Notes: generated by a model not told the origin, from the letters alone. A DNA stretch of 42,753 nucleotides from Chara braunii (GCA_003427395.1 BFEA01000011.1:2472178-2514930), one strand, 5' to 3'. Counted from the first letter of the stretch, positions 21,055 to 31,850 are shown. Program-made: numbers and translations.

Positions 21055-21235
21055 GAGAGAGAGAGAGAGAGAAAGAAAAGGAAAAAGAGTGGACCGTGCG
21101 TTCTTTGAAAGGCGTCTCTTTGAGCGTCGTCGTCGGCAGCGACAGCGGAGTTTGGGTTATGGTCTACCCTGAATTGCTCGTGGCGGGTTGGGCTAGGGGG
21201 TCTGCCCTTGGGTGTGACCCGGCCGTGTGGGTGGC
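21055..21235. other. Intergenic with short (AG)n
   Basis: An AG tract at 21055-21073, then GC-rich DNA that begins the tandem duplication downstream. Confidence 0.5.
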
Positions 21236-21545
21236 AGGGTAGTTCTATTGGTGCCGGATTGATACGAGGAGAGAGCGCCACTCTGTGGAGGCATCATCAT
21301 GGACAGCGGCAAGCGCCCTTGTAGGGGGAGGCCGCGCTATTGGAGTGTGATCTGCCTTGAATCCAGGGTGGGGGGTTGGCCTATGGGGTGCAGGGTAGTT
21401 CTATTGCTGCCGGATTGATATGAGGCGAGAGCGCCACTCTGTGGAGGCATCATCATGGACGGCGGCGAGCGTCCTTGTAGGGGGAGGCCGCGGTATCGGA
21501 GTGTGATCTGCCTTGAATCGCGGGTGAGGGGTTGGGCTATGGCCC
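21228..21545 (+). repeat. Tandem duplication, unit about 156 bp
   Basis: CAGGGTAGTTCTATTG occurs at 21235 and 21391. Both copies continue through GCGCCACTCTGTGGAGGCAT, GTAGGGGGAGGCCGCG and GTGTGATCTGCCTTGAAT, and a partial third start is visible upstream. The open frames here are repetitive and not believable genes. Confidence 0.85.
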
Positions 21546-21737
21546 TATGGGGTCTGCCATTTGACCTCATCGTGCGGGTGGCAAGGTGGTTTTCTTGGTG
21601 AGATGGTGGACGTCCTATTTGTTACTGACGTTCCCGGCCTATCTCTTCGGCCAGGCATACACAGCAGCAGCGCAAGCACGCTCGGAGGCATGCACGAGCA
21701 CGTGTGCGTAGATCGTCTGCATGGTACACGTGTCATG

Positions 21738-21852
21738 CTACCGCCTTCATCCGAATAGAACGCCCGGTCATTATAGCCGCTGTATTTGCGGCAAGTTTCA
21801 GACGAGATTGCGGCGATTATGACCGGGCGTTTTATTCGGGTGAAGATGGTAG
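21738..21852. mobile_element. Hairpin MITE, family A, copy 2
   Basis: Left CTACCGCCTTCATCCGAATA then GAACGCCCGGTCATTATAGC; right TATGACCGGGCGTTTTATTC then GGGTGAAGATGGTAG. Best preserved of the three copies: arms about 42 bp with few mismatches, 115 bp overall, no coding capacity. Confidence 0.87.
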
Positions 21853-22030
21853 TATAGAAAGGTATAGACCTTGCTTTGCCTTGGGGAGAACTCCGCTGGA
21901 GCGGGATCCAGCTCACTCCCTGCCTTAAAAAAAAAAACAAAAAAAACTCCGTTTCCTGAAGCTGCGGAAAGTCGCAGGTCCGCCCCCTCCCTTACAAAAA
22001 AAAAAGGAAAACACATGGCAAAATGCAGAG

Positions 22031-22154
22031 NNNNNNNNNNNNNNNNNNNNNNNNNNNNNNNNNNNNNNNNNNNNNNNNNNNNNNNNNNNNNNNNNNNNNN
22101 NNNNNNNNNNNNNNNNNNNNNNNNNNNNNNNNNNNNNNNNNNNNNNNNNNNNNN
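22031..22154. other. Assembly gap, 124 undetermined bases
   Basis: A run of N. Confidence 1.
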
Positions 22155-22517
22155 GGGGGGGCTCTAGGAGGGGGTGGGAAAACCCTTACTGCTGCCTGGC
22201 AGGGAGGAGTTGTCGATATTGCCGACGCACATGCATCCGGAATCGAACTCTTCACCATGGCCGCATTCCGTTTTCCACCAATCACGAGCCTTGAATAAGG
22301 ACATCCCTGCGCAACTTCGACGACGACAAGCTCGTTTACAAGCGCCCAGCAGCAGTTCTCAGTGCTCAGTGATGTGAAAGGGACGCTGGACCCGGTTTCC
22401 CAGCAGGTGCGGCTCAACAGGTGCGGCTCCCCACCAATCAGAATGGAGCAACCAGAGGAGGATTTACTAGGAGGGGCTGCTCATATTACCTCCTCTAGCA
22501 CGGCCAGCTGTTTTCTC

Positions 22518-22549
<32 letters not shown>

Positions 22550-23435
22550 CCAGCAGCGAGATGTCCTATTCTTCTCTCCTTCGAGACTGCTCATAGGACC
22601 TTGTTTGTCCTTTCTTGAATGTCCGTAGCTCCAAATACGAGCAGATGCAGTCGAGAAAGTCCAAGTGTGAAAACGTTCTGAAGTCATAAATGGATATTTG
22701 GTTGCATCCATGCAATAGAAGTTCCCACCAATAGATGGACCGTCCCCAAGGGTGCGTGAGGTGGCTGCTCTTCTCAGCACTTCCAGCACCCACAAGGTAG
22801 TTGAAAATAAATAAATAAGTAAAACTAAATGAAAATAAATGAAAAAAGATGATCTACACAGGACCTATATGAGCACCAGGGAGGGTGTAGTCGAGGAAAA
22901 TCCAAGTGTGAGAATGTTTCAAGTTATATGGCCACTTGGTTGCATCGGCGCAGTAGAAGTACCCCGGGGGATGAACCTATCAGCACCTGGGGGGATGCCC
23001 ACCTCACACGTACTGCTGGGCACACCAAGGAAGTTTATCCACATCCGAGAACCTCGCAGTCTGGATGTCGGCCAACATCATCCTGCCTGAATCAATGAAC
23101 CAGATCAGCCCTTGAGTCAGCAAGCCACATGCAAATTCTTCTTGACACGTGGGACATCGTTAGTTGCATCCACGTGTCCCACGTGGATCAAGCCTGGCAC
23201 AAACGGATTGACACGTTGAACGGTTGCACGGACTCAAGCTGCCCAGCGTTAGTATTGCTGCAGTCGAAAGGAATCTCACATTGAGAGAAAGGTAGGAGAG
23301 GAAAGATAAGTGGCTGCTCTTATCACCACTATAAGTGAGCCCCCCGGACTTGAAGGTTCAAAAAAGCGAAAAAAAAAAGAAGGAAAAAAAGGGGATCCAA
23401 GAAGAGAGGCCTAGAGAATTGATGGCTCTCGGGCA
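22155..23435. other. Intergenic with a poly(A) tract and a duplicated 100-bp block
   Basis: A poly(A) run at 22519-22546 suggests a retroposed 3' end. GTCGAGAAAGTCCAAGTGTGAAAA..GTT near 22652 recurs as GTCGAGGAAAATCCAAGTGTGAGAATGTT near 22890, each followed by TTGGTTGCATC..GCA.TAGAAGT.CC. A perfect ACGTGG/CCACGT cluster lies at 23143-23190. No gene is seen. Confidence 0.5.
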
Positions 23436-23439
23436 GCTG

Positions 23440-23550
23440 CTACCGTCTTAGTATTACCCCGAATAGAACTTACGGTCATTAAAGCTGGCCCAACGTCAAG
23501 TCCAGACGCAGCGATAATGACTGCACGTTGTATTGAGGTGAAGACGCTAG
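23440..23550. mobile_element. Hairpin MITE, family A, copy 3 (diverged)
   Basis: Left CTACCGTCTTAGTATTACCC then CGAATAGAACTTACGGTCAT; right TAATGACTGCACGTTGTATT then GAGGTGAAGACGCTAG. Same layout as the copies at 17529 and 21738 with more substitutions. Confidence 0.75.
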
Positions 23551-24377
23551 GGTGGTCAGCCGAACACATGCGAGCGGAGACGGGAGACGAGAAGAAAGGG
23601 GGGGGAAAGAAGGGGAAGGAGGGAGGGGAGGGGAGGGGCCCGGGGGTTGTGAGCTTGAAGGGCAAAACAACCCTTCTTTTCCCCTCGTCTGTGCTAACCA
23701 GCGTCTCCCTCTGTGCTAACCAGAGTCTCCCTTCTTCCTCTCAAGGTAACAGGAGAGTAGCGCCTTGGTGCAGGCCAACCGAATGAAGAGGCAAGAAGGG
23801 AGACCCTGGTTATAGCACAGACGAGGGCATAAAAGGTAGAGGAGAGAATGAATATATATAGCACAGAAAAGTTGAGAAGAGTGGCAGACCGTGAAGGAGC
23901 GAAGATAGGATTGGCCAACTGGCACCAAGAAAAGGAAGGACATGCAAAATGATGCAAACACGGCTCTATGCCACCTGAGCTAGGTGATGAAACAGTTGCC
24001 ACGGCGGACATCATCCGACATTCGATGGAGGCATGGAACTAAAGCTTGCGGGGCATAACTGTCGCTGCGTCGAATTGAATCGAACAATCTCCCTGCGCCG
24101 ATAGCGCTCTCTGAGCTGCAGTCGCAATCGCAGGTTCCTGACTCTCTCAACAGAGGCGCTTGGACATGTCTGTGTGCACTGTCACTTGCGCCCACGCGTG
24201 AGCGAGCGGGCGAGAGAGGGACAGAGAAGGGACACAGAGGGAGCGAGATCGTACTTAGTACCGACGATAGCATGTCTCACACAAAGGAGGGCAACAAAAA
24301 GAACCACATCATGAGGATTCGAATAGGTCTCGGTCTCGACCTAGATTATGGGCCTACATCACCGCTGTCATGAAATC
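23551..24377. other. Intergenic, nothing recognised
   Basis: Purine-rich at first, then a short duplication (TGTGCTAACCAG.GTCTCCCT twice near 23690-23730). No gene frame. Confidence 0.4.

Positions 24378-24433
<56 letters not shown>
24378..24433. repeat. (CT)n microsatellite
   Basis: Pure CT for about 55 bases. Confidence 0.97.
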
Positions 24434-24437
<4 letters not shown>

Positions 24438-24479
24438 GTGTATACGTATATGTGTACGTATGTGTATTCATAGACGTAT

Positions 24480-24573
24480 ATATATTGAACTGCCCCGTGA
24501 ACTGTCGGCAGAGAGGGAGGAAAGGACAAAAGACTGGGGGCTGTGACAGACTGTTCAGTCGGAATTTCACTGA
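24480..24573 (-). mobile_element. Relic of the hammerhead-bearing repeat: ribozyme 3' half and tail
   Basis: Minus strand: GTGAAATTCCGACTGAACAG (cf. GTGAAACTCCGACGAAACAG at 38195-38214), then TCTGTCACAGCCCCCAGTCT, TTTGTCCTTTCCTCCCTCTC, TGCCGACAGTTCAC and TATATA. These match the tail order of the 37-kb copy. The core GAAA is mutated and the 5' half of the ribozyme is missing. Confidence 0.65.
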
Positions 24574-25299
24574 TGTATATGTATGTCTACATGTACATGA
24601 AATATGTCCATCAATACATCGATATAGACATAGCATTTATAGAGAGAAGTCCAATGAATGTGACTGCTTGTTTGCGCCTGCTCAGTCGTAACTGCCTGTT
24701 TGCCTGTTTGCGAATGGTAATGGTACTGACAAGTTGGTCACATAGGCTGGGACCCAGACCCAGGCCGGGAGGACAACAGGCGCCTATCGCCAGCCAGACC
24801 CTCGGCCTCAGAAGAGACAAAAGAGAGGAGGCTGGTAGCAGAGTCACACTCATGCAGTAGTGTGCGGCAGCCGTGGAGCAGTGCATGCAGCAATTGAGCG
24901 CCCATGAGGATGAAGGCAGCACAGCCAGCATTTGCTCAGGGGAAAGCAGGGGGTCACATGCGTTGGATGAAGGTGGCTGCCTGTGTGCACCTGCCATAGT
25001 TAGGGCGGGGCGGAGCTGGGAGAGGGTAGCGAGTGTGGGAGAGGATCCATGAGGGGATCCCTGAACTAGGAGCACAGTGGGAACTGGCCCGTACTCATGG
25101 TGTTGGCCGAGGGAGGACTCTATGTGATCAGACTGCATAGCAACATCTGGCAAGAGGGGCTATTCCTTCCTCCCTTCCATCCCTATCCTGGGGTTAACCC
25201 ATGGAGTAAGATTTCCCCGCGGTGCTTGGACGTGGGTGGAGGCTGGTGCTAAGACATATAGGAAAGGCGGGTACCATAGGGTATAATTGAGCGAAGAAT
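24574..25299. other. Intergenic, no supported gene
   Basis: A minus-strand frame of 180 codons (24611-25153) has no recognisable domain and an unremarkable composition. I do not call it. Confidence 0.4.
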
Positions 25300-25342
25300 A
25301 TAGCTTTTTTTTTCCTTTTTTCGTTTTTTGGTAAACAGGTCC

Positions 25343-27633
25343 TTATGGTCCTGGCTCCATATCATTCTGGGGAGAGCCAGTCTGGTTCCTATTCCCCCGG
25401 CAAGTCAGAATAACAATATTACATAATTGCACACACACACGCCCCCTTCTGTTTGGGCATTGCGAGGAGGTATGACCATCCTGGCGGCAACGGATACAAC
25501 CTCGACGGGCGATGGTGGCACGCTCATCAGGAGTTAGAGCTCCACGAGGAGGGACAAAACCCTGCGGGAAGTCCACCTGAGGAATAACGAACGTGCGGGC
25601 ACCAGGCTGTGTGGACCTGCTGTGAGCACAACCCATAGCGGATAGGGTCATTCGCAAGCGATCACCAGGGGTGGTCGTCTCGTCATCAAAATGGTACCAG
25701 ATGACTTCCATAAGCTCTATGCCCTCAGGGGCAGCCACAAGGGTAGGGTCGAGCTCGGTCGTAGGGTCATCATCGTACTCGAGCGCACTGTAGCGCCAAG
25801 ATAATGGTGCTCTAGTCTGAGTTGGGCGGCGGTAGCGACCAGCGAAAGAGGAACGGCCTTGGGTGGTGCCACGTGACTGAGTGGTGGCGGCAGGCTGCGC
25901 AGAGGGCGAGGCGGTGGAGAAACGACTACACATCCTCTGAAACTGGCGAGCACCATCGTACGCTTGCTCTGCCGACGAGAACGCCCGCCTCCACAATCCC
26001 AATCGGTAGTCAGCCAGAAGACTGTAAAGAAATCGGTCAACGATAATGACCTCTGCGAGAAATGTGTCATCACACGTGAGGCAGGCGTCCTGAAACACCC
26101 GGATGTGATGCTCTAAGTCACTCACGACACTAGACCTTGATTATCTCGTCTGGGTGATACGGGTCAGAGCATCGATGGCGTCATATTGAGCACCGAAGAG
26201 GTCATGAAAAAGGGTTGTGAAATCCGCAAAGGTGTGGACCTTACCCGTGCGCCGACGATGAGCCTAATAGCTTTCCCACGTGGAGGAAGGGTTGCTATGC
26301 AATTTGGTTGCGAGCACATCGCACTACATCTCCTAGGGGTAATTGTCAAAGTCAGTGTGCGGGTGGCTATTTGCAGCCCCTGCGACACACAGTGTACCAT
26401 CGTAATCGGGTATATCCGACAGACACACAAGGGGGGGTCCGTTTTGCTGACAGCGAGGGGAGAGTGGCTAAGGTGCCTGCACTGTGGCAGCAAAGGTCGG
26501 GGTCAGTGTAAGGGTGAGAGTGGGAGCAGACTGTGGACCGTAGCCGCTAGCAAGGGGGCCAATATATATGGAAGCGACGGCCGCAGGCAGCTGTGACGAA
26601 GTGGCGAGGTAAGAAGGGAGAGCAGGGGGAGTAGGTCGGGGAAGTGAGCCTGCATGCTAGAAGTGGAAGGGGTGGTAAACGAGGAAGAAAAATGAGCAAA
26701 TTGAGAGGGGTGAGGCTTTCGCAAAGTAAGAATCTTCGCCATCTCCGCCATTTCCGCCTAAGCCTACGCAATGGTGGCCTGCAGATTAGCCACGCGCTGG
26801 GTGCGCAGGGTCGGAGGTGTAGGGGTCAGAGAGGGTACCATAACGGGGGGAGGAGTCACGGACTGAAGGGTGTGCTCTGAGTCGTAATGCAACGGCTGGT
26901 GCGAAGAGTTGTAAAGCAGCAACGGGATGAGTAGATGAGTCTGCTTGGCGAGATAACGGTATCTGCCAGGCAGTGCCTACGACAATTGTCGAAGCGGTGG
27001 GAGCGACGGGGGCCGATAGAGGTGTCGCAACAGACGGGGTGCTCTGAGTGGCAGTGACACTCACCACTGCTGCGGATGAGTATTGGGCTTGGGCCACAGA
27101 GGAGGGGGAACCACCACGTCTCCGTGTCTGGAGTCGTGGGGAACCAGACTGAGAGCCGATAGGGGATGGAGTATGAGAGCAGTGAGAGGAACGATGAGGA
27201 GATCCCTTAAGGCGGTTTATGTCAAGGGCGAGCGCATTGAGTTGCGTTTGTATGGGTCCAAGCGCATTCAGGTGCGCTTACATTGATGCGAGGAGGGCTG
27301 CGAGGACGGTCTCAAGGTCCATAGGGGCCTAACAGAGAACGGTTGGCTGAATGGGTGCCTGAGAGGTGGATGGTGCCGCAACAATCTCCTCGGATGTACT
27401 CTCGTCCATGTGCGGTGGATGAATGGGGGTAGACATGGCAGGAGGTGGAGAAAAAAGTGGGGAAAAAATTGGGCTAGTGTGTGGAGAAAGAGACTCGCCA
27501 GTGATAAGGAGGAGGCCGTGGGAGCGGAATGGGTAGTCATGAGTCGGCGTGCTCCATGACTAGCGGGCCGTGCACGAGAGGGTGGGCGAAGCCGGTTGAG
27601 GGGAGAGGATCCGTTTGAGTTCAGGGCGCCCAA
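25343..27633 (-). pseudogene. Gag-like protein with CCHC zinc knuckle, frameshifted
   Basis: The last frame (26125-25343, 260 codons) begins MSDLEHHIRVFQDACLTCDD, continues with RFLYSLLADYRLGLWRRAF and AYDGARQFQRM (retrotransposon Gag capsid-like wording), a Ser/Gln/Arg-rich linker, and a zinc knuckle CIRCRQDGHTSSQC (residues 210-223, C-X2-C-X4-H-X4-C). Upstream minus frames (26164-26493, 26503-26751, 26786-27097, 27268-27633) look like the same protein in shifted frames: Ala/Ser/Pro/Thr-rich, with LFGAQYDAIDALTRITQ just before MSDLE once frames are joined by eye. The C-terminal 30 residues are translated LINE tail. Gag binds RNA and packages it; this copy is broken. Confidence 0.62.
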
Positions 27634-27659
27634 CGGGAGGAGGCGGGAGAGGAGGGGGT

Positions 27660-27720
27660 TAGGAGAAACAGTAAACCCTAGAAAAACCCTAAGAAAACCC
27701 TAACCGGGTTTTGGGGGGGG
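27660..27720. repeat. Degenerate AAACCCTA-type repeats
   Basis: GTAAACCCTAG, AAACCCTAAG and AAACCCTAACC follow each other, resembling plant telomere motifs but irregular. Confidence 0.6.
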
Positions 27721-27840
27721 ATTAGGGTGGAGTAGCAGCAACCTAATCAAGGAGAAAGAGTAACAACCATGTAGGTGAGGGGGAAGGAAAAATAAATAAA
27801 TAGTAAAAATTTGAGATAAAATAAATAAATAAATAAATAA

Positions 27841-28112
27841 GTTAGGCTGCCAGCCGGGCCACCCGGGTCGTGGGTGGCCAGCCTGTGCAAGGACCATGGA
27901 AGGTCCCGACAAAAAAATAATAATAATAAAAGAATTCAAAAACTCCACTAAAAAACTATGTTATGCAGAAAAATAAACGTAACAACTTTTACCTCAGAGT
28001 CACATCGAAATTTTTCATCAAATTTAAAATAAAAAATAAATTTTAATATATATATATTTTAAGTGTTTTTGGTCCGGCCGGGCAAGTGACCCCGGGCCAC
28101 TCTGGTAGCCTA
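27841..28112. repeat. TIR repeat (same family as 11696-11945)
   Basis: Left end AGGCTGCCAGCCGGGCCACC; right end GGGCCACTCTGGTAGCCT. The ends are inverted relative to each other. The interior has AAGGACCATGGAAGGTCC, an A-rich tract, AACGTAACAACTTTTAC and CAGAGTCACATCG, in the order seen at 11696-11945. Confidence 0.68.
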
Positions 28113-29140
28113 GTAAATAAGATAAAATGAGTAAAGATATAAGCAAAGGGTGAGGATAAAATAAATATTTTTTAAAATTTTCGACAACATTTCCTCACCC
28201 CCCATGGGATAAAAAATGTCCCAAGAGAAAGGAAAGGGCTAAGAAACATACTAATTTTTAAAATGTCGCAAACTAAGATTTTCAAAAAAATAAATAAATA
28301 AATGAGTCGGTGGAGGAGAGTAAAGACAAAACTAAGTTTTGAAATTTTCAAAACTTTTGACAACATTTTGTTATCCCCATGGGGTCGAAATGTGCAATAA
28401 AAAAAATGACTAAGTAAAATGGGAAGGGGTCAAAATGTGTTGGAAGAAGAGAGTAGGGAGAAAAAACAAATTTTGGCAGTACTCCATTACCCCTAAGGGG
28501 TCAAAATGTGCAGAAATGACTAAATTCTAACAAGATATAGAGGTGGCGCAGAAAAATTCAAACTTTTAGAATTAAAAAAAATAAAAATAAATTTAAAAAT
28601 AATAAAAGAAGTAGGCAAAAAATAATTTGAATTTTTCCAAAAAAACTTAGAAAAGAAAAAAATTAAATCAAAGAGAAAAACAAAAAAGTAAGAAAAAAAA
28701 AAAAACATTGAAGTTTGAGGAAGGGGGGCGAAATAAAAATGTGATGAGGAAAGAGAGAAATAAGTGAGAAAGAGAAAAGATTTAAGTGGTAGGTGAGATA
28801 GATTATGAGGTTGTAGTTGAGGGGAAGAAAGGAGGAGAGGAGAGTGGTTGGATGAAAGAAAAAACTATGAAAAAGGTAAAGAAAAGAGTGAGAGATTAGT
28901 AAAAGAGAGTGAGTGAAGAAAAAAGGAGAAAAAAATATGGTGGAAAATGAAAGAAGAATGAAAGACAAGGAGAGTCGTGAAAAGGTGGGGAGAGAACTGA
29001 AGAAAAGAGGAGAGGAGAGTGAGTAAGGGTGAGAGATTAGTGACAGAGTTATAAAAAAATGACGAGGAGAGAGAAGGAAAAGGGATGTAGGGAGTTGATT
29101 AGTGTGATACCGAGCTCTTGGGTGCCCAAGAGCAGAAAAA
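28113..29140 (+). other. Strongly purine-biased stretch with three decayed CCCC-ATGGGG units
   Basis: The plus strand is almost pure A/G from about 28560 to 29095. Before that, (T/C)ACCCC..(T/A)GGGGTC.AAATGTGC recurs near 28195, 28375 and 28490. The minus-strand frame at 28663-29175 is only Phe/Leu/Ser/His low complexity and is not a gene. Confidence 0.6.
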
Positions 29141-29169
29141 TCACAAAGATCCAATGAATCTTGACCTTT

Positions 29170-29470
29170 AAGCAACCCCTTGGAAGAAGGGGGTCGTCAA
29201 CTGCTGCAAAAAATTATCAGCAAGGCATGAAGGTTTGATCAAACTGATGAGATCTACCAAATACATGGTTTGAGAAAAAAATTGATATCCTAAACGGATA
29301 CTCTTCACTTGTAGTACAACCCCCTATCCAAGGGAGTCTCATTTTTTGCAAATTGTCCTTGAGGCAGTTGGGTCCGATCATACTTGATCAGATCTGCAGA
29401 AAATTAACAATAAGAATGATCTCCTATTGTAGAGCAGCCCCCTAGCCAGGGGGGTCTTCAAGTCCTGCCA
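29170..29470 (+). repeat. Three decayed units, about 120 bp, with CCCCT..AGGGG hairpin
   Basis: GCAACCCCTTGGAAGAAGGG, ACAACCCCCTATCCAAGGGA and GCAGCCCCCTAGCCAGGGGG occur at about 29174, 29316 and 29433. Each is followed by GTC-T-A..TGC and AT-rich DNA mentioning TGATCA(A/G)..TGA.(C/G)AGATCT. Confidence 0.6.
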
Positions 29471-30907
29471 CGTGGCACTCTAGGAATGGTCATGGGGAAA
29501 GAAATGGGAGATAAGGGATTTACTATTTAGTTTTTTGCCAATAATTTTTATTTCGCTGGGCAGATTTTGACAGAAAATATGTTGTTGGAAAAAATTTTGA
29601 AAGACGCTACCAACGAGATATGGCACGACTTCGGCTGCGACCTATAGCAATAACGCTCGTCAAAAAACGAGTGCGTGCAGTTTTGGAGCGGTGAAAAACA
29701 TTCGATTTTTGAACGATCGTAGCTCCAAAACTAACACACAAAAGTTGACAATTTATAGCTTGTTGGAAGTGACTCATTGAGAGCATTTCCAATAAGCCAA
29801 AGATAAGAAATTTTGGACACCGAATGCAAAAGTAATGACGAAAGATGAGCATCATCGTCATAATAAAAATGAAGCGGTGAACTCTTATGCTCGAGCCACC
29901 TGAGAAATGATGGGGGGGTTGGGTGGGGGAGATTAAACCAATGTAACGGACACTGTCTGGATAGCAGTTCCCGTTTGTCTGTGGAGAAGGAAGGAAGGAG
30001 GAAGAAGGTGGAGATGGAGATGGAGCTGAAAGGCAGAGAGACACCACCACCAAGGACTCAACACTCACATACTCCAAGAATGTGCAAATGACGAAATGAA
30101 TGAACAAACAGACTGCAGTTGGGGTATACCCACTGATTGGACTGGAGTGGCTCGGACTAGTATCGACAGCAGTATCGGGCAAGGGTAGGCTGGACTCAAT
30201 GAATACATGGTCTGTGGGATCAGGCCACGACTTGGTCTCATAGGTCGAACATGCAAAATAGCCAAATAGCCCTGGTTCTAGGCCAGGGCAGCCAGAGACA
30301 CGCTGCAATCCCTCTCAGGTTTTTCTGCGGAGGTCTGTCAGCTTAACATTAATGCAAGGAAAACATAGATCAGCAAATGGTGTAGCCCTGAACCACCTTA
30401 TGTGGCTCTGAAGTATTGTTGTTCAGACCGGGTACGTGTTAGAGGTGGTAGGCTACGTAGTAAGAGTAGGTTGAGTAGGAGATTGGTATAGGCGATCAAA
30501 TTATAATGGGGTTGCCACATTGTTGTCATATTGATTGTTGGAGGCGCAAAAATGACTTTCATTGTCAAAAGACTTCACTGCTCAACATATTCTTTATTCG
30601 GTGTGAACTCGCCTTTGCCATTCTGCTTTCAACTCGACTTATTTATTATTGTTGCGTCGATTTTTCAGCACGTGCTGCTCCCACGAATAAATTGAAGCAT
30701 TTTGTCTCTCCCCCCCCCAAAAAAAAAAAAACAGGAAACTATGCAGCAATCATAAAAAAAGTTTGAAAATACACTATGGGTAAAAAAAAGTTTGAACAAC
30801 GTATACAAGCCAACTTTATCGTCAGGTAGGGTTACATGGGGGTGTGTTGTGTTCTGGGGAATGCCCAAAGTGTAATTTCGAACTGTTTTTGTAACTGCAC
30901 TGAAGTT
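29471..30907. other. Intergenic, no supported gene
   Basis: The longest frame (minus, 29607-30308, 233 codons) shows no known domain. A poly(A) run at 30720-30731 and AAAAAAAG..GTTTGAA repeats follow. Confidence 0.4.
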
Positions 30908-30985
30908 ACCCCTAAAATATATATATATACATCAATATATATATATATATCGTCATATATATATATATCAATATATATATATACA
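30908..30985. repeat. (AT)n-rich microsatellite
   Basis: Alternating AT blocks with ACATCA, CGTC and TCA interruptions. Confidence 0.95.
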
Positions 30986-31370
30986 TGGGTGAACTTCCTT
31001 GAAGTCACAAAAATGAGTTATAATTGGACTATGGGGCAAGATACAGTTTCCAATTACACTTCAAGCACCCTACCTGGCTAGAAAGTTGAGTTATATACAT
31101 TGCCTGAACTGAAATTAACAACCATTTTGTCAAAATGGACATCTTTTACTTTTTGAACGAAATTGAAATCGAGTTTTTTGATCGAAAACTCGTCTCGTCA
31201 AATTTCTATGTATCTTTTTAACGCAGAACGGGGGAATTAAACTCCCGTTGAATCCCGTTAAACTCCAAAAAATCCCGCTGAATTCGCGTTAAACGCGAAA
31301 ATGGGCCGCTCCCGCGCTTTTCGGAAAAACGGAATTGATGCGCGGGGTCCGGAACACGTCGCCCTAGGCA
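30986..31370 (+). repeat. Dispersed repeat, copy 1 (also 38487-38770)
   Basis: Shared blocks: AGTCACAAAAAT.AGTTATAA, CTATGGG(G/C)CAAGATACAG, TTTCCAATTA and CTTTTACTTTTTGAACGAAA. After them both copies enter a zone of GTTGAA..CGTTAAACTCC motifs. It may be one family of element; ends were not defined. Confidence 0.7.
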
Positions 31371-31439
31371 AAAAAAAAAAAAAAAAAATCCCCCAATCCC
31401 TGAAGCACCTCCCATCCGCCCCCACATCCCCTAACCCCC

Positions 31440-31850
31440 AACGCCCAGTTATGTGTGTGTAGCTGTGCTGTGTGTGCGCGTATCTGTGTATGTGTGTGTC
31501 TGCTGTGAGAGTGTGTCTGTGCATGAATATGAATGTATGCGCGTGTGTTTGTGTATGTGTGTGTTTGTAAGTGTGTGTGTGTGTCTGTGCTTGTAAGTGT
31601 ATGTGTGTGTTTGTAAGTGTGTGTGTGTANGTATGCGCGTGTGTTTGTGTATGTGTGTGTTTGTAAGTGTGTGTGTGTGTCTGTGCTTGTAAGTGTATGT
31701 GTGTGTTTGTAAGTGTGTGTGTGTATGTATTTGTGTGTGTTTGTGTATGTGTGTGTTTGTAAGTGTGTGTGTGTATGTGTGTGTTTGTAAGTGTGTGTGT
31801 GTGTGTAAGTGTAAGTGTGTCTGTGCCTGCGCGTGAGAGTGTGTCTCGCC
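31440..31850. repeat. Complex GT-rich minisatellite with exact 96-bp duplication around an N
   Basis: GT-dominated array with GTTTGTAAGTGTGTGTGT sub-units. Bases 31534-31629 and 31631-31726 are identical and separated by one N. Thr/His-rich frames on the minus strand are repeat artefacts. Confidence 0.92.

Larger units (their letters stand above)
25300..27720 (-). mobile_element. Chimeric retroelement: Gag-like ORF joined to a LINE 3' tail
   Basis: Minus-strand order: leader with AGGGTTTT-type repeats (27660-27720), a decayed long coding region (27633-25445), then about 140 bases of the same 3' tail as the LINE at 13262 (GACTTGCCGG.GGAATAGGAA, CTCCCCAGAATG) and an A-rich end (25307-25330). 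The Gag-type ORF with this LINE tail suggests a non-autonomous element copied by LINE enzymes, or a recombinant. No reverse transcriptase lies between the parts. Confidence 0.6.

Noticed and set aside
24611-25153. 180-codon minus-strand frame
   Set aside because: No domain recognised; composition like the surrounding non-coding DNA.
28663-29175. 170-codon minus-strand frame
   Set aside because: Translation of a polypyrimidine tract, only Phe/Leu/Ser/His/Pro low complexity.
29238-29262. CTGATGAG at 29242 as another hammerhead
   Set aside because: No helix II, no GAAA and no flanking homology to the ribozyme repeat.
29607-30308. 233-codon minus-strand frame
   Set aside because: No recognisable domain, no supporting splice or neighbour, and the start region looks like repeat DNA. 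Left uncalled.
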